Assembly: GCA_964016875.1 (NCBI GenBank)
Contig: OZ024722.1
Coordinates: forward strand, 19,784,576-19,848,575
From: Fallopia convolvulus
Taxonomy: Eukaryota > Streptophyta > Magnoliopsida > Caryophyllales > Polygonaceae
Direction of reading: 5' to 3'
Length of the DNA: 64,000 bases
In this document: positions 47,680-57,939 of the stretch, piece after piece
Position numbering within the stretch: the first letter of the stretch is position 1
Layout: the number at the start of each line of letters is the position of its first letter
Made by a program: the position numbers and the translations under genes
Notes under the pieces: model-generated
Databases searched by the model: none
What the model saw: the letters and a program-made list of their open reading frames with translations, nothing else
What the model was told of the DNA's origin: nothing

Positions 47680-48986
47680 TTCAACTTGAAGAAGACGTTT
47701 TCCTTGTTTTCCACTTTTGAGACTTTGTAAGTTTTTTTGTCTTTCTTCTTTTTTATTTTTGTTGTTTTATTTTCTTTTCTATTTCTTTTCCTCTTCTTAT
47801 TTTTTCTTACATTGGGGACACTGTAATTTTAAGTATGGGGTGGGAGAAAGTAGACAACTTGTTATCTTATGTGTCTTATGTGTTTATTTGTTTTAAGAAA
47901 AATCGAAAAATTTGAAAAATTTGAAAACAATCCAAAAAGAGTTTAAAATTGATAGATATCCCTTTCTTAGGTTCTATGATGGTAGTTGCTAATTTGATAG
48001 ATATCCCTTTCTTAAAATTGAAGCCAATTTGAGCCTTAAAGCCTTTTATTTTTAGCTCCACAAAATTATTCCCTAGCCGATGAAAGCTTGACCCTATCCG
48101 GGGATTAGGACTTAGTTGGAGAGGAATTGATTTTGTTGAGTGAGATGTTTTGGCTTAAGTGTGGGGTAATGTTGGGTTGGGTAAAGTGAAAGGTCCTGCA
48201 GTTTGTTATGTAAAAAGAGTTTGGTTCCCTGAATGCACTTACTTAAGAAAAGAAGTGGAAAGAAAACAAGAGAAAAATCACCTCGTTACCGACCCAGATA
48301 GGGTTCGGTACCGACCTTCCCGCAGAAAAAAAAGTGTGTGAAAAATCAAAAGAAAAGAAAGTGAAGAAAGAGCTGAATAGTGAAAGTGTGCATGAGCCAA
48401 ATTTTCCGAAGTGTTTGTGAGCAAGATTAGTTGATTTAAAAGGGTTGAAAGAAAAGTGAGTTGAGCTATAATGTTGAGTTTTTGTTTATGTGTGAGTTTT
48501 TAGGAGTCTTTGATTCCCGGATATTATTAGCACCACATAGCCAAAATATTTCCACGCCTATTTGTTATTACCAAGCCCCATTACAACCCGGCCGAATGGA
48601 AGCTTCTATGAAGTTTTTCATTGAGCCCCTAAGTTCTCTTGATGATTTTTGCTTGTTTTGACAGATCTTAGGTTGAGTGTTTGGTGATATAAGTTCCAAT
48701 TTCTATGAGTATTTGTATATAAGATGAGTTGAGAGATTGAATTTATAAGCCTAAACACTTGAGAGTTGAGCGAAACACATCATTATCCCTTGTGAGGTTG
48801 GATTGTATTTTCTTATGTCTATTTGGTGCATATATGTGTGATGACGTTAATAATCATTTGTTATTTTTCTTCTATGTGTGGATGTTGCTTTTTAGATGAT
48901 GGTTGTGTCTTGATAAGTATGTAGTTTGGTTTTGATTATTGTTTAGTGATTGCTTAAGGACAAGCAAGTCTAAGTATGGGGTATTT
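47680..48986 (+). other. Ath4 3' UTR and polypurine tract
   Basis: No gene. Starts with a T-rich tract, then CATTGGGGACACTG and AAGTATGGGG (47831-47840). It shares GACCCTATCCGGGGATTAGG and TTTGATTCCCGGAT blocks with Ath1, and a word pair at 48280-48320. It ends with TGCTTAAGGACAAGCAAG and the polypurine core AAGTATGGGG (48972-48981). Confidence 0.75.
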
Positions 48987-50461
48987 TGATGTTCATATTT
49001 TTAGTATAGTTTTTAGTATGTTTTCTTAGTTTATTAAGACTAGTTTTGATAGGTTTAGGATTAGTTTTGTGTGTTTTTGGATAGTTTTGCATATTTTGTG
49101 AAAAGTATGGAAGCTACTCCGTTTTGTGTGTTTTTGTAGGTTTTAGCAAGGAAAACGTGCTATATGGAGCTGAATTTGGATGCGCTATAATGAAAGACGG
49201 AGGAATACAAGATGAAGAAGTCAAAGTCTGAGTTTTTGGAGATGAAGTGTGGAAGAAACCAAGCCCAGGCTCGTTAACGAGGCTGCAAGGGTTCGTTAAC
49301 GAGGCCACGAGATGAAGATTTCGAGAGTTTGATTCTGTGACTCACCGATCCTGTGCGGGAATTTATTTCTATGTCGGTAGAGTATCTTTTTATGATTTTA
49401 GGGTTATTATATTATGTATTTTAGGTCTTGTTATCTTTCTAGATTTTATTTCTATCTTTTAGGATTTTATTTCTATCTTTTTAGGAAAGTTTTTATCTTC
49501 TGGCCTTATTATTTTCTAGCCTTATTAGTATAAATAGCCCTCTTATTTAGCTTAGAGGGGGGATCGATTGAAGAGGGGAGGAAGAGCCGAGAGTAGAGAG
49601 AGAGGATCGGAGTCGAGATTGGAGCTTGGTGGACGAGAGTTACCGAGGTCGTTAATCGTGATTTTGGTTCGGTGTTTGTATTTTTTCGGTTTCTTCTGAA
49701 TTTCTGTAAGACGATATTTCTTATTAATTTGAGTAGTGTTTTGTTTTCAATGATTTCTTTTGTTGAATTTATTTGTTTCTTAGTTATGAGTAGTGAGTAG
49801 TCTTCTTTTCTAGGATCGGGGTTAAACCCGGCATAGTTATGCATGTTTGAGGAGTAAGAGTATGTGTTGATTGCCTTTTATCTATTTTGAGATTGTTTGT
49901 TGTGCTTACGACCTAGATGAAAGTCAAGGTGATTTGAGTTTTTAACTTGATTGAAAGAGAAAGTTATAGACTTGAAGGTTGATATTGTTTGAATACGAAA
50001 GTTTCAAGCTTTAGATCCAAAACAAGCAATTGAGTGAATTGGTTTATGAAAGTAGGTTAATTTACTTGATAGTCAACGAAAGTTGATGAATTTATCTGTT
50101 TAAAGGCATTGTCTTATCTTCTTACGAGTTTAAATGCATGACTATGTTGTGGTATCCCTTGTCCTAGATCTTTGTTTTTATTTGAATTCTCTTTTAGTGA
50201 TATTTGTTACTGAGTTCGTAGCCTGAGTACCGAAACTGTTTAGGTCGTTAGTTTTTAGTCTTCTGTTTACGGTGGTTCGTTAACGACCCTGACAACGTCG
50301 TTAACGAGGTTGCTTGTGAGTGTTTTGCTTGCTTTTGTTTGATTGTTAGTAGTCGATAAACAAACAACCTTGCTTCTCGTGGAACGATCCTGACTCCCCT
50401 ATACTCAGCGGGGTCTTGACTTATAAATTTATTTGTTGTCCCGAGTGAAGGCCCGTCAACA
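48987..50461 (+). repeat. Ath4 3' LTR
   Basis: 1,475 bp, TGATGTTCAT...CGTCAACA. TATAAATA is at 49529-49536. Same length as the 5' LTR, with about 16 substitutions and no gap seen. Right flank ATTGC at 50462-50466. Confidence 0.95.
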
Positions 50462-52345
50462 ATTGCCTCCCCCTTATGTGAGTTGTTGAAGAAGGAAGCA
50501 GAATTTGAGTTTGGTGATGCATGCAAGACAGCGTTCGATGAGCTAAAACTCCGCCTCAACACAGCTCCCATCATTCAAGCCCCAGATTGCTCTCTCCCCT
50601 TTGAGATCATGTGTGATGCTAATGATTATGTAGTGGGGGCTGTTTTGGGACAAAAGAAGGGCAGGGCGTCTCAAGTGATTCACTGTGCCTCTATGACATT
50701 GAATGAGGCTCAGAGGAACTACTACACCACGGAGAAAGAGCTCCTAGCAGTTGTGTTTGCATTGGAGAAATTTCGCTCTTACTTGCTTGGAACAAGAGTG
50801 ATTGTTTATACAGATATTGCAGCACTCCGCTATCTGCTGACGAAAAAAGAAACCAAGCCCAGATTAATCAGGTGGATCTTATTGTTGAGTGAGTTCAACA
50901 TTGAGATCAAAGATAAAAAGGGGGTTGAGAATGTGGTTGCTGATCATTGGAGTCGTCTGGTGATGGAAGAACAGAATAGGCCAGCAAGTTCACCCATTCA
51001 GGAGGAATTTCCAGATGATACCTTGTTTGCTATTAAGGTCGTAAAACCTTGGTATGCACACTTAGTTAATTTCCTAGTTATGGGTGAATTCCCACCAACA
51101 TTCACAAAAGCTCAGAAGGACAAGTTAAGAAGTGAAGCAAGATATTACATCTGGGATGATCCATATTTGTGGAAACACTGCGCTGATCAGGTAATCCGAC
51201 AATGTATCCCGGATAATGAGGTAACTTCTATCTTAACCTTCTGTCATAATTATGCATGTGGGGGCCATTTTAGTTCTAACAAAACAACTTGGAAGGTATT
51301 GGATGCAGGATTTTATTGGCCAAGCATTTTTAGGGATGCTCATGGTTTTTGTAAATCCTGTGATCGATGTCAAAGGATTGGGAATGTGTCCCAAAAGAAT
51401 GAGATGCCTCAATCTCCTATGATTTTTTGTGAAATTTTTGATGTGTGGAGCATTGACTTTATGGGTCCATTTCCTATCTCTTTTGGGAATTATTATATCT
51501 TACTTGCGGTGGACTACGTTTCCAAATGGGTGGAAGCGAAGGCCACCAGAACTAACGACTCTAAAGTTGTGATAGATTTTTTGAAGACCAACATTTTTAC
51601 TAGATTTGGAGTCCCTAGAGCTTTAGTTAGTGACAAGGGATCCCACTTCTGTAACAAGATGGTGAGTGCATTGTTGAAAAAATATCATGTCACACACAGG
51701 GTTTCTACAGCATACCATCCTCAGACGAATGGCCAAGCAGAGGTGTCCAACAGAGAGATCAAGTCTATCCTAAAGAAAACTGTGGCACCAAACAGAAAGG
51801 ACTAGAGTGTCAGGTTGGATGATGCACTATGAGCGTACAAGACTGCTTATAAAACACCAATTGGAATGTCACCATTTCGCTTAGTGTTTGGCAAAGCATT
51901 TCATCTACCGGTGGAAATCCAACACAAGGCGTATTAGGCGGTAAAAAAATGCAACATGCAGGCCAATGAGGTGGGCGAATTCAGGAAACTTCAACCCCAA
52001 GAATTGGAAGAGATTAGGCTTGAGTCTTATGATAATGCATCAATCTATAAGGAAAAGACAAAAGCCTGGCATGACTAGCATATTTGGAGGAAGAGTTTCG
52101 AAGTGGGTGACAAAGTCCTCTTATTTCATTCCCGTCTGAAGTTGTTCCCTGGGAAGCTGAGATCTCGATGGATGTGTCCTTATGTGGTTGCTCGTGTTTA
52201 TCCACACGGTGTTGTGGACATTTATGACAGTACCACTCATGCTCTGTCTAAAGTTAATGGTCAAAGACTGAAGCCATACTTTGAAGGATTCAACAGCGCC
52301 ATCATAGAAGAAACGGCTCTACAAGAGCCGGAGCAAGAGCCTTAG
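50462..52345 (+). pseudogene. pol: Ath3 Pol, second part (RNase H and integrase)
   Basis: This continues the RT interrupted at 40463. RNase H: FEIMCDANDYVVGAVLGQ, TTEKELLAVVFALEKF and VYTDIAALRYL give the acidic residues; the end is VVADHWSRL. Integrase: HHCC zinc region (CHNYACGGHFSSNKT, then CKSCDRCQ), core SIDFMGPFP, SDKGSHFCN and YHPQTNGQAEVSNREI carrying D, D, E. The C-terminal part includes FEVGDKVLLFHSRLKLFPGK and GQRLKPYFEG. Open from 50462 to TAG 51803-51805; then TGA and TAG stops near 51830 and 51936 at Trp positions and another TAG near 52076. The final frame ends at 52345. Four stops in the last 540 bp inactivate the integrase end. Confidence 0.9.
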
Positions 52346-52355
52346 TATCCTTTTT

Positions 52356-52402
52356 ACGTCAAGCTAAAGACGTTAAACAAGCGCTTCTTGGGAGGCAACC
52401 CA
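52356..52402 (+). other. Post-ORF double-hairpin block, Ath3
   Basis: ACGTC-AAGCTAAA-GACGT (52356-52373) and TGGG-AGGCAA-CCCA (52389-52402), 11 nt after the pol stop. The outer pair C-G of Ath1/Ath4 hairpin 2 is T-A here, a compensatory change. Confidence 0.75.
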
Positions 52403-52600
52403 TGGTTTAGGATAGATTTGCTTTTGATTTTTGTTTTCTGTTTTATAGTTTTTGTTTTTGTTAGTTAGTTTAGGTAGAAATAACCCTCAGATTTACAGAT
52501 CGCTCGGGCAAACTTTGAAGTATAGTAGCTAAAAACTCGGCATTGGGGAAAAAAATTGTGTGGTCATGAATCAGAAGCCAACCCGAGCAATGCAAGCTCA
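52403..52600 (+). other. Ath3 tail up to chimeric junction with Ath2
   Basis: T-rich sequence after the pol stop, ending with Ath3-type words CGCTCGGG (about 52501) and CCCGAGCAATGC (52580). From about 52598 the sequence matches the Ath2/Ath5 ORF1. There is no LTR at this junction, so the 3' end of Ath3 is deleted. Confidence 0.65.
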
Positions 52601-53371
52601 GAGGTGAACAAGGTTTCTGCACATGATATGAGGATGATGTGGTGCTTGTTTCCTTTTCCTTTTGAGTGTCCTGATTGGTTTGGATTGTTTATAGAGTCAG
52701 CTAAGAAGTACCCCAAGAGGGGTGGGCAGATTGGATTAGGTGGCATGGTGACACATTTAGCAACCCGATTTGTTACTATTGAGGAGATTGAGGCCCGTTA
52801 TGGAGGACGTTTAGCTGATGGTCATCTTTATAACCATCAGGCATTAGTTTGGGCGAGTTGTTTGAGGGGTTCTGCTAAGATTGGTTGGACTTGGCTTCAT
52901 GGGCATCCTCCTACACCTTTTCTGAGTTTGCCTAGAGCATTACAGTATGGCTATACTGTATTTGATTTTCACTTACAATCTGATTTGGATGCTCTTGAGA
53001 TTGTAGAGGATTATGAGGTTGGGGATGATGGTGGAGGTAATTGGGATGATCATGTTACAGCGTATCAGTCCAGATTTGCATCTAAGCCGTCTGGCTGGGC
53101 TCCGGGCCCACATTCTACAGCCGGTTGGGGAAGAGCTCACCCATCTACATAGGCATCTACTTCTGCATCTACATCTACTCCTTTTGGTTTTCCAAGGACT
53201 GCTGAGATGAGTTTTGAGGAGCGGGTGTTGACTGGACTGCAGCATTTGTCAATATGCCAGGATGCTATGGATCGATCTTTGGAGGCACTGACTGAGCATC
53301 AGAGACAGGCTACTATTTTCTTTCGGACTCAGTGGCCAGGTTATACATTTTTTCCTCCACCAGATCAGTAG
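52598..53371 (+). pseudogene. Ath2 ORF1 (ATHILA ORF-1-like), C-terminal part
   Basis: Reads VNKVSAHDMRMMWCLFPFPF, GGMVTHLATRF, ARYGGRLADGH, GSAKIGWTWLHGHP, LQYGYTVFDFHLQ, WAPGPHSTAGWG, then a TAG (53150-53152) and in the same frame MSFEERVLTGLQHLS to PPPDQ and TAG 53371. Ath5 carries the same domain at 57199-57939. The N-terminal half is missing at the junction with Ath3. The domain order (conserved globular part, acidic linker, Ser/Thr-rich linker, helical end) matches Ath4 ORF1 only loosely. Function unknown. Confidence 0.75.
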
Positions 53372-54059
53372 TGAGTCTTCTGATTCCCTCTTCTATACTT
53401 TGTTTTATATTTCCTAGCTTCATTGGGGACAATGAAGAGTTTAAGTATGGGGGATGGGATTCACTATTTTGCTTTGTGATATATGTACAGTTGCATTTTA
53501 TTTCAGTTATTTGATTCAGTATGTCTTGTTTAAAAATAAGCCATAAAAATTGAAAAAAGGCGTATAAAATCATGTGCTGAGCTGAAAACCCGAAAGGGCG
53601 GTTTAGGCAAAATTACAGGTGCCCGGACCAGCATTAGACTGGGGTAATAAGAGGTTAATGAGAGATGTGAGTATATGTGAGCACACCTACAGATAAATGA
53701 AATGAGTGATTAGGTGAAAACCTGAAAGGGCGCCTAAGTAGAATTGAGTGTAACAATTGGACTGTTTAGGATTTCATTCTACTTTGGGGCTTGGGGATTA
53801 CATTTTAGATGTCGGGTAGATCCTAGGTTGCTCTACACTTTTTAGAGTTTGAGAGTTGATTTTATATGTATTCTGGTGAGGTGTGTGTTTGAGCTTTCAT
53901 GTTTTTGCTCATTATTTCTCTACATGGGTTCGGGTAGTGAGTTGAGACTTTTTATTTTTCATATTCCCTCATTGCTTCTTATGGATCTTTGATTGTATTG
54001 ATTGTTAGATTTTGTTTGAGCTTACTCGAGGACGAGCAAGATCTAAGTATGGGGGAATT
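53372..54059 (+). other. Ath2 3' UTR
   Basis: No gene. Contains TTCATTGGGGACAATG with AAGTATGGGG (53443-53452), a hairpin-rich segment with two AACCCGAAAGGG-type stem-loops (about 53578-53605 and 53710-53737), and the polypurine core AAGTATGGGG (54045-54054) just before the LTR. Confidence 0.75.
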
Positions 54060-55219
54060 TGATACGCTGGATTTTGTACAGCGTAACTACGTATTTTTAT
54101 ATAGGATTTCTGAGTGTTTTAGGCTAGATTAGAGCGGTTAATTGTAAAATCAGTAAAGCCTACAGAAGACTACTTTGAAGACATAAGTCCGAGTTTGAGC
54201 TGAAGACCCGCTTTAAAGTGGTTGCTAGGAAATACAAGACTGAAGATTCTATGAAGAAGAAGACCCGTGCCCTCGGGTTGAGACCCGAGACCGCGGTGGG
54301 AGCTGATTCCGCGAGGCCAAGATGATCGCAGGGGTTGCGACCGCGGTCGTGGACCCGCGCTCGCGGGTGGACCGATTCAGCGCCGCCTTCGTTCTTTTAT
54401 TTTATCTTTATTATATTTTTATATCTAGTTTTGTTCGGATGTTTCTAGTATTTATACCTAGTTCTCGTATTCAGTTAGGAGCATACTTTGAGAGCATACT
54501 TTTTAGTTTAACCTAGTTTTATTTCAGTTTTTATGGAGAACTAATCTTCCTTGGAGTTTGTTCACTCAAGGAAGCCTTTTGTTGAATTCGTGAGATTTTG
54601 ATAACTTTTCTATCCTCAGGTTAATATCAAAACTCTTGTTTTTAATTCCATGATCTATGTTTGATTTTATAAGCCTGGTCAACTTGTTTGATTGACTTAG
54701 ATCTATTGTGTGGATTAGGTTTGATTGTTGTCTGTGCAATCTTATTTATCCTTGAAACAACTCTTTTCCAAGACCGTGGACTAGAATTGAGAAAGAGTGT
54801 TTGATGTTTATTTTATGCATGAGACTCGTTGTTTGATTGCATGATTTGATTTCCTATTATCCCTGAATACTTTGCATGATTTGAATTAAGCGACCTTGTT
54901 CATATCATAGTTTCGCTTGGACCGTGGACAAGCGGAAATCTTAATCAGGATTCGAATTAACCTGGGAAATATAGAAAAGTGGATGAATCAATGATCGAAG
55001 GATTAAAAAGGTGGAATTGATTGAATGAACTCTGCTTTCCTTTAATTGATTTGAAACTTAAAAATCTTTCTGCTTGCTTAAACTTAAAACCTCCTGTCTT
55101 TTGCTGATTGTTTGCAAACACTGATTCCCTTGGGTTCGATCCCTTACTTGCATGTTATACTAGTTTGTAATTTTGGGTAATTTATTTTTGATCTCGGCAC
55201 AACGACTTTAGTCGAGTCA
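54060..55219 (+). repeat. Ath2 3' LTR
   Basis: 1,160 bp, TGATACGCTG...GTCGAGTCA, pairing with 32276-33432. Family word ACCCGCGCTCGCGGGT is at 54353-54368. The right flank AGCGC begins Tat2 sequence; no matching left copy exists because the left side is an orphan 3' UTR. Confidence 0.87.
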
Positions 55220-56208
55220 AGCGCTCAAGAAGACTCTCTCGCTCATTTAGATTCGGCCATCGACCCTGGTGAATATCCTACAATTCCAATGATTCATATC
55301 ATGGTTCCTGCCATCGGAAGAACCCGTGTCGATGATTGTGACAAATACCTTGGCATGACCGAAGACGTCCTCCCTCATGGGTCCACGCCACGTGAAGACG
55401 TCTTCATGAGCAGTGATTATATTGACGCCCGAAGCTTCCGAAATGACCCTGGCCCAGATCTATCTCATGGTCGGTCCGGGTCATAAAGAAAATTCCCTCG
55501 TTCCCTCCGAAGTTAATGAAGAACCCTGGACCAGCCGTACCTTGATTGGTTGGTCGAAGGGAAGCTTCCGAGAGATAAAACCGAGGCTAGGAAGTTGAAG
55601 TTGAGAGCTACGCGATTTATAGTCGAGAATGGGATGCTTTTCCACCGATCAGCAGTAGGTACACTCCAGCGTGCTTGACCAAGGAAGGCGTCCAAAAACT
55701 TCTCAAGAAGCTTCATGAAGGAGATTGTGGGAACCATACAAGAGGAAGAATTCTATCCAACAAAGCCCTTCGTGAGGGGTGGTACTGGCCTACTGTGAGA
55801 AAAGATGATGTACACTTTTGTCGTAAGTGCGACGCCTGCCAGAGACACGCACCAACGGCTCACCAACCTCCCGAACCACTCTACCCACACTCACAGGCCG
55901 TTCATGCGCTGGGGAATGGGCATAGTCGGGAAGTTACCCCCTTCGTCTGGACAAAGGGTATTCTTCCTCACCATGATTGATTACTTCTCCAAGTGGATTG
56001 AAGCCGAAGCTTATCGAGAAATCAAGGATAAACATGTGATTTCCTTTAGAAATATCCTCTGTCGTTTCGGGATGCCTTCAGAGATCTTATGTGACAATGG
56101 ATCTCAGTTCATAAGTCAGAGATCCAGAGGCTTCTGTAGTCGCTGGAACATCAATTTAGTCACTTATACACCTTACTACCCCCAGTCTAATGGGCAAGCC
56201 GAAGCTAG
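55220..56208 (+). pseudogene. pol: Tat2 integrase, first part
   Basis: Begins in the linker between RNase H and integrase (QEDSLAHLDSAIDPG). The zinc region includes HEGDCGNHTRGR (about 55712) and CRKCDACQRHA (about 55821). The core shows VDWGMGIVGKLPP-type sequence (about 55905), FLTMIDYFSKWIEAEAY (55965) and EILCDNGSQFISQ (56083). It ends in YYPQSNGQAEAS at 56208, where Ath5 inserted. Frame changes near 55430-55560 and 55870-55980 disable it. It resumes in the same protein at 60527. Confidence 0.85.
56204..56208. repeat. Left target-site duplication of Ath5 (GCTAG)
   Basis: GCTAG here and at 60527-60531, directly flanking the LTR termini TGATAT and GAGTCA. Confidence 0.95.
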
Positions 56209-56780
56209 TGATATGCTCTCTTTAGTATAGGTTAACTCTTGTATTTTAGGTATGATTTGAGTGTGTTTAGGTTAGTTTTGATCATAATTGTAATATGAAG
56301 ACCAAAGACACGATTTGAAGAATTACAAGAGTTTGAATACAAGTGTTGATTTGGAGTTGTTTTGACGCCATTTTCTTGTGACGCATCGTTTGGGAGCTAC
56401 GGTGATCGGATGAAGCTGAATTTGGTATCATTGGAAAGCTAACTCGAAGAGCTACAATTCATGTTTGTACGGCGAGTTCAAGTTCAAATTTCGACCCGCG
56501 CCCGCGGCCCAGAACCGCGCTCGCGGTTCAGCCTTGACGAAATTAAATTCTGCTTTTTCAGAAAAATTATAAAAAAAATATAAAAATTAAAAAATAATTA
56601 AAATAAATATATATAATATTTTTCGGGTGAAACCCCCGAAATAAAAGTCTTTCAGGTGAAACCCCTGAAACAAAAGGTTTTCGGGTGGAACCCACGAAAA
56701 AGCCCAAACCGGTACCAACCCGAGCCCAAAATAATACAAATAAAAAAATCCGTTCTCAAAATTACCCTACCTACTCCACC
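56209..56780 (+). repeat. Ath5 5' LTR remnant and A/T-rich hairpin stretch
   Basis: 56209-56490 matches the start of the 3' LTR (58658-58935). The family word AACCGCGCTCGCGGTT is at 56513-56528. After an A/T-rich stretch (56560-56620) come three tandem hairpins (56621-56641, 56650-56670, 56678-56700). No primer site follows. Confidence 0.8.
56621..56700 (+). repeat. Three tandem ~28-bp hairpin repeats
   Basis: Units start at 56621, 56650 and 56678. Stems: TTTCGGG/CCCGAAA; TTTCAGG/CCTGAAA; TTTTCG/CGAAAA with partly paired interior. The first two differ by a G-to-A matched with a C-to-T on the opposite arm. Confidence 0.85.
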
Positions 56781-56785
56781 TAACT

Positions 56786-57939
56786 TTGTCTTCCTCCTCA
56801 CAACTCCACCAAACACCCAAGCTCTTCCACCAAAAGCCACCAAAACTCCATCTCCACCACCGCATTCCGCGCACCACCCAGTACCCTACTTACAGAGGCC
56901 TTACTATAGAGTTTTTGTCCACTTTCCGATATTCTGATGGGGTTCTGCGCTTCCATGCATGCGATAGATTATGTAGTATAACTCGTGAGGAGGCTTATCA
57001 TAACTTTGGAATTACTTCACCACCTACTGAAGGGTGGAGGAGTATATTGTCTGATGCTACAATTTTTTATTTCTTACTTGCTCTTTCTGGCTCCCCCTTT
57101 GACACTAAATCTGGGGAGACGAACAGTAAGATTCCCCACCCTTGTGTGCGTCTGTGTCACAAGGTCCTATCCATGGCATTTCTAGGGCAGGGAGAGGCGA
57201 ATAAGGTGTCTGCACATGACATGAGGATTATTAGGTGTTTGTTCCCTTTTCCATCTAAGTGCCCATATTGGTTTTGATTATTTATTGCATCAGCTAGGAA
57301 GTATCCCAAGAAAAGAGGCTGATTGGTTTGGGTGGCATGGTTACTCTCTTAGCCACCAGGTTTATTATTATTGAGCAGATTGAGGCCTGATATGGAGGAC
57401 GCTTGACTGATGGTTACAAATATACGCATCAGGCGTTAGTTAGGGCTAATTGTTTGAGAGGTTCAGCTGAGGAGGGATGGACTTGGTTGCATGGGCATCC
57501 TGCTACACCTTTTCTACGTCTACCTACAGCTTTACAGTATGGCAATACTGTATATGATTTTCATTTACAGCCTGATGTAGACACTCCTGTGGAAGAGGTT
57601 ATGGAGGAGGATTATGAGGATGATGGTGGACGTTGGGATGATCGTGTTGAGACTTATTATTCTAGATTTTCTGATGAGCCATCTAGATGGGCTCCTGGTC
57701 CACAGTCTGCAGCTGGTTGGGGTGTACCTAACCCAGCTACTGCATCTACTTCTGCTTCTACTTCTGCTCCTTCTAGTTTGCCTTGGACTCCTGAGATGAC
57801 ATTTGAGGAGCGAGTTCTGAGTGGATTACAGCATTTATCGGTTCGACAAGATGCGATGTGGGAGCATTAGAGACAGGCTGCTTCATTTTTCCAGACTCAG
57901 TGGCCTACTTTTCCACCATTTCCTCCACCAGATCAGTAG
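56786..57939 (+). pseudogene. Ath5 ORF1 (ATHILA ORF-1-like)
   Basis: A Pro/Ser-rich start with no clear initiation codon is followed by the conserved part: RGLTIEFLSTF, LRFHACDRLCSITREEAYHNFGI, IPHPCVRLCHKVLSMAFLGQGE and VSAHDMRIIRCLFPFP. These fit the ATHILA ORF-1 pattern of a short globular domain. A stop follows at 57275-57277, then a frame change and another stop near 57388. The second half (57403-57870) has YTHQALVRANCLRGSAEEGW, DFHLQPDVDTP and FEERVLSGLQHLSVRQ; the homology runs on to PPPDQ, TAG 57939. It is fuller at the N-terminus than the Ath2 copy. Function unknown. Confidence 0.78.

Larger units (their letters stand above)
40464..50461 (+). mobile_element. Ath4: complete non-autonomous Athila-lineage element
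   Basis: 9,998 bp with two 1,475-bp LTRs, a tRNA-Asp primer site, gag-pro with one stop, no RT/RNase H/integrase, an ATHILA ORF1-like gene with one frame change and one stop, a 3' UTR, a polypurine tract and a perfect 5-bp target duplication. By eye the LTRs differ at about 16 positions (about 1.1%), so insertion was recent relative to everything around it. Because it lacks pol it must have been copied and inserted by enzymes of another element. Confidence 0.95.

Noticed and set aside
50248..50574. 108-codon minus-strand ORF across the Ath4/Ath3 junction
   Set aside because: It spans an LTR end and antisense RNase H sequence; no biological unit.
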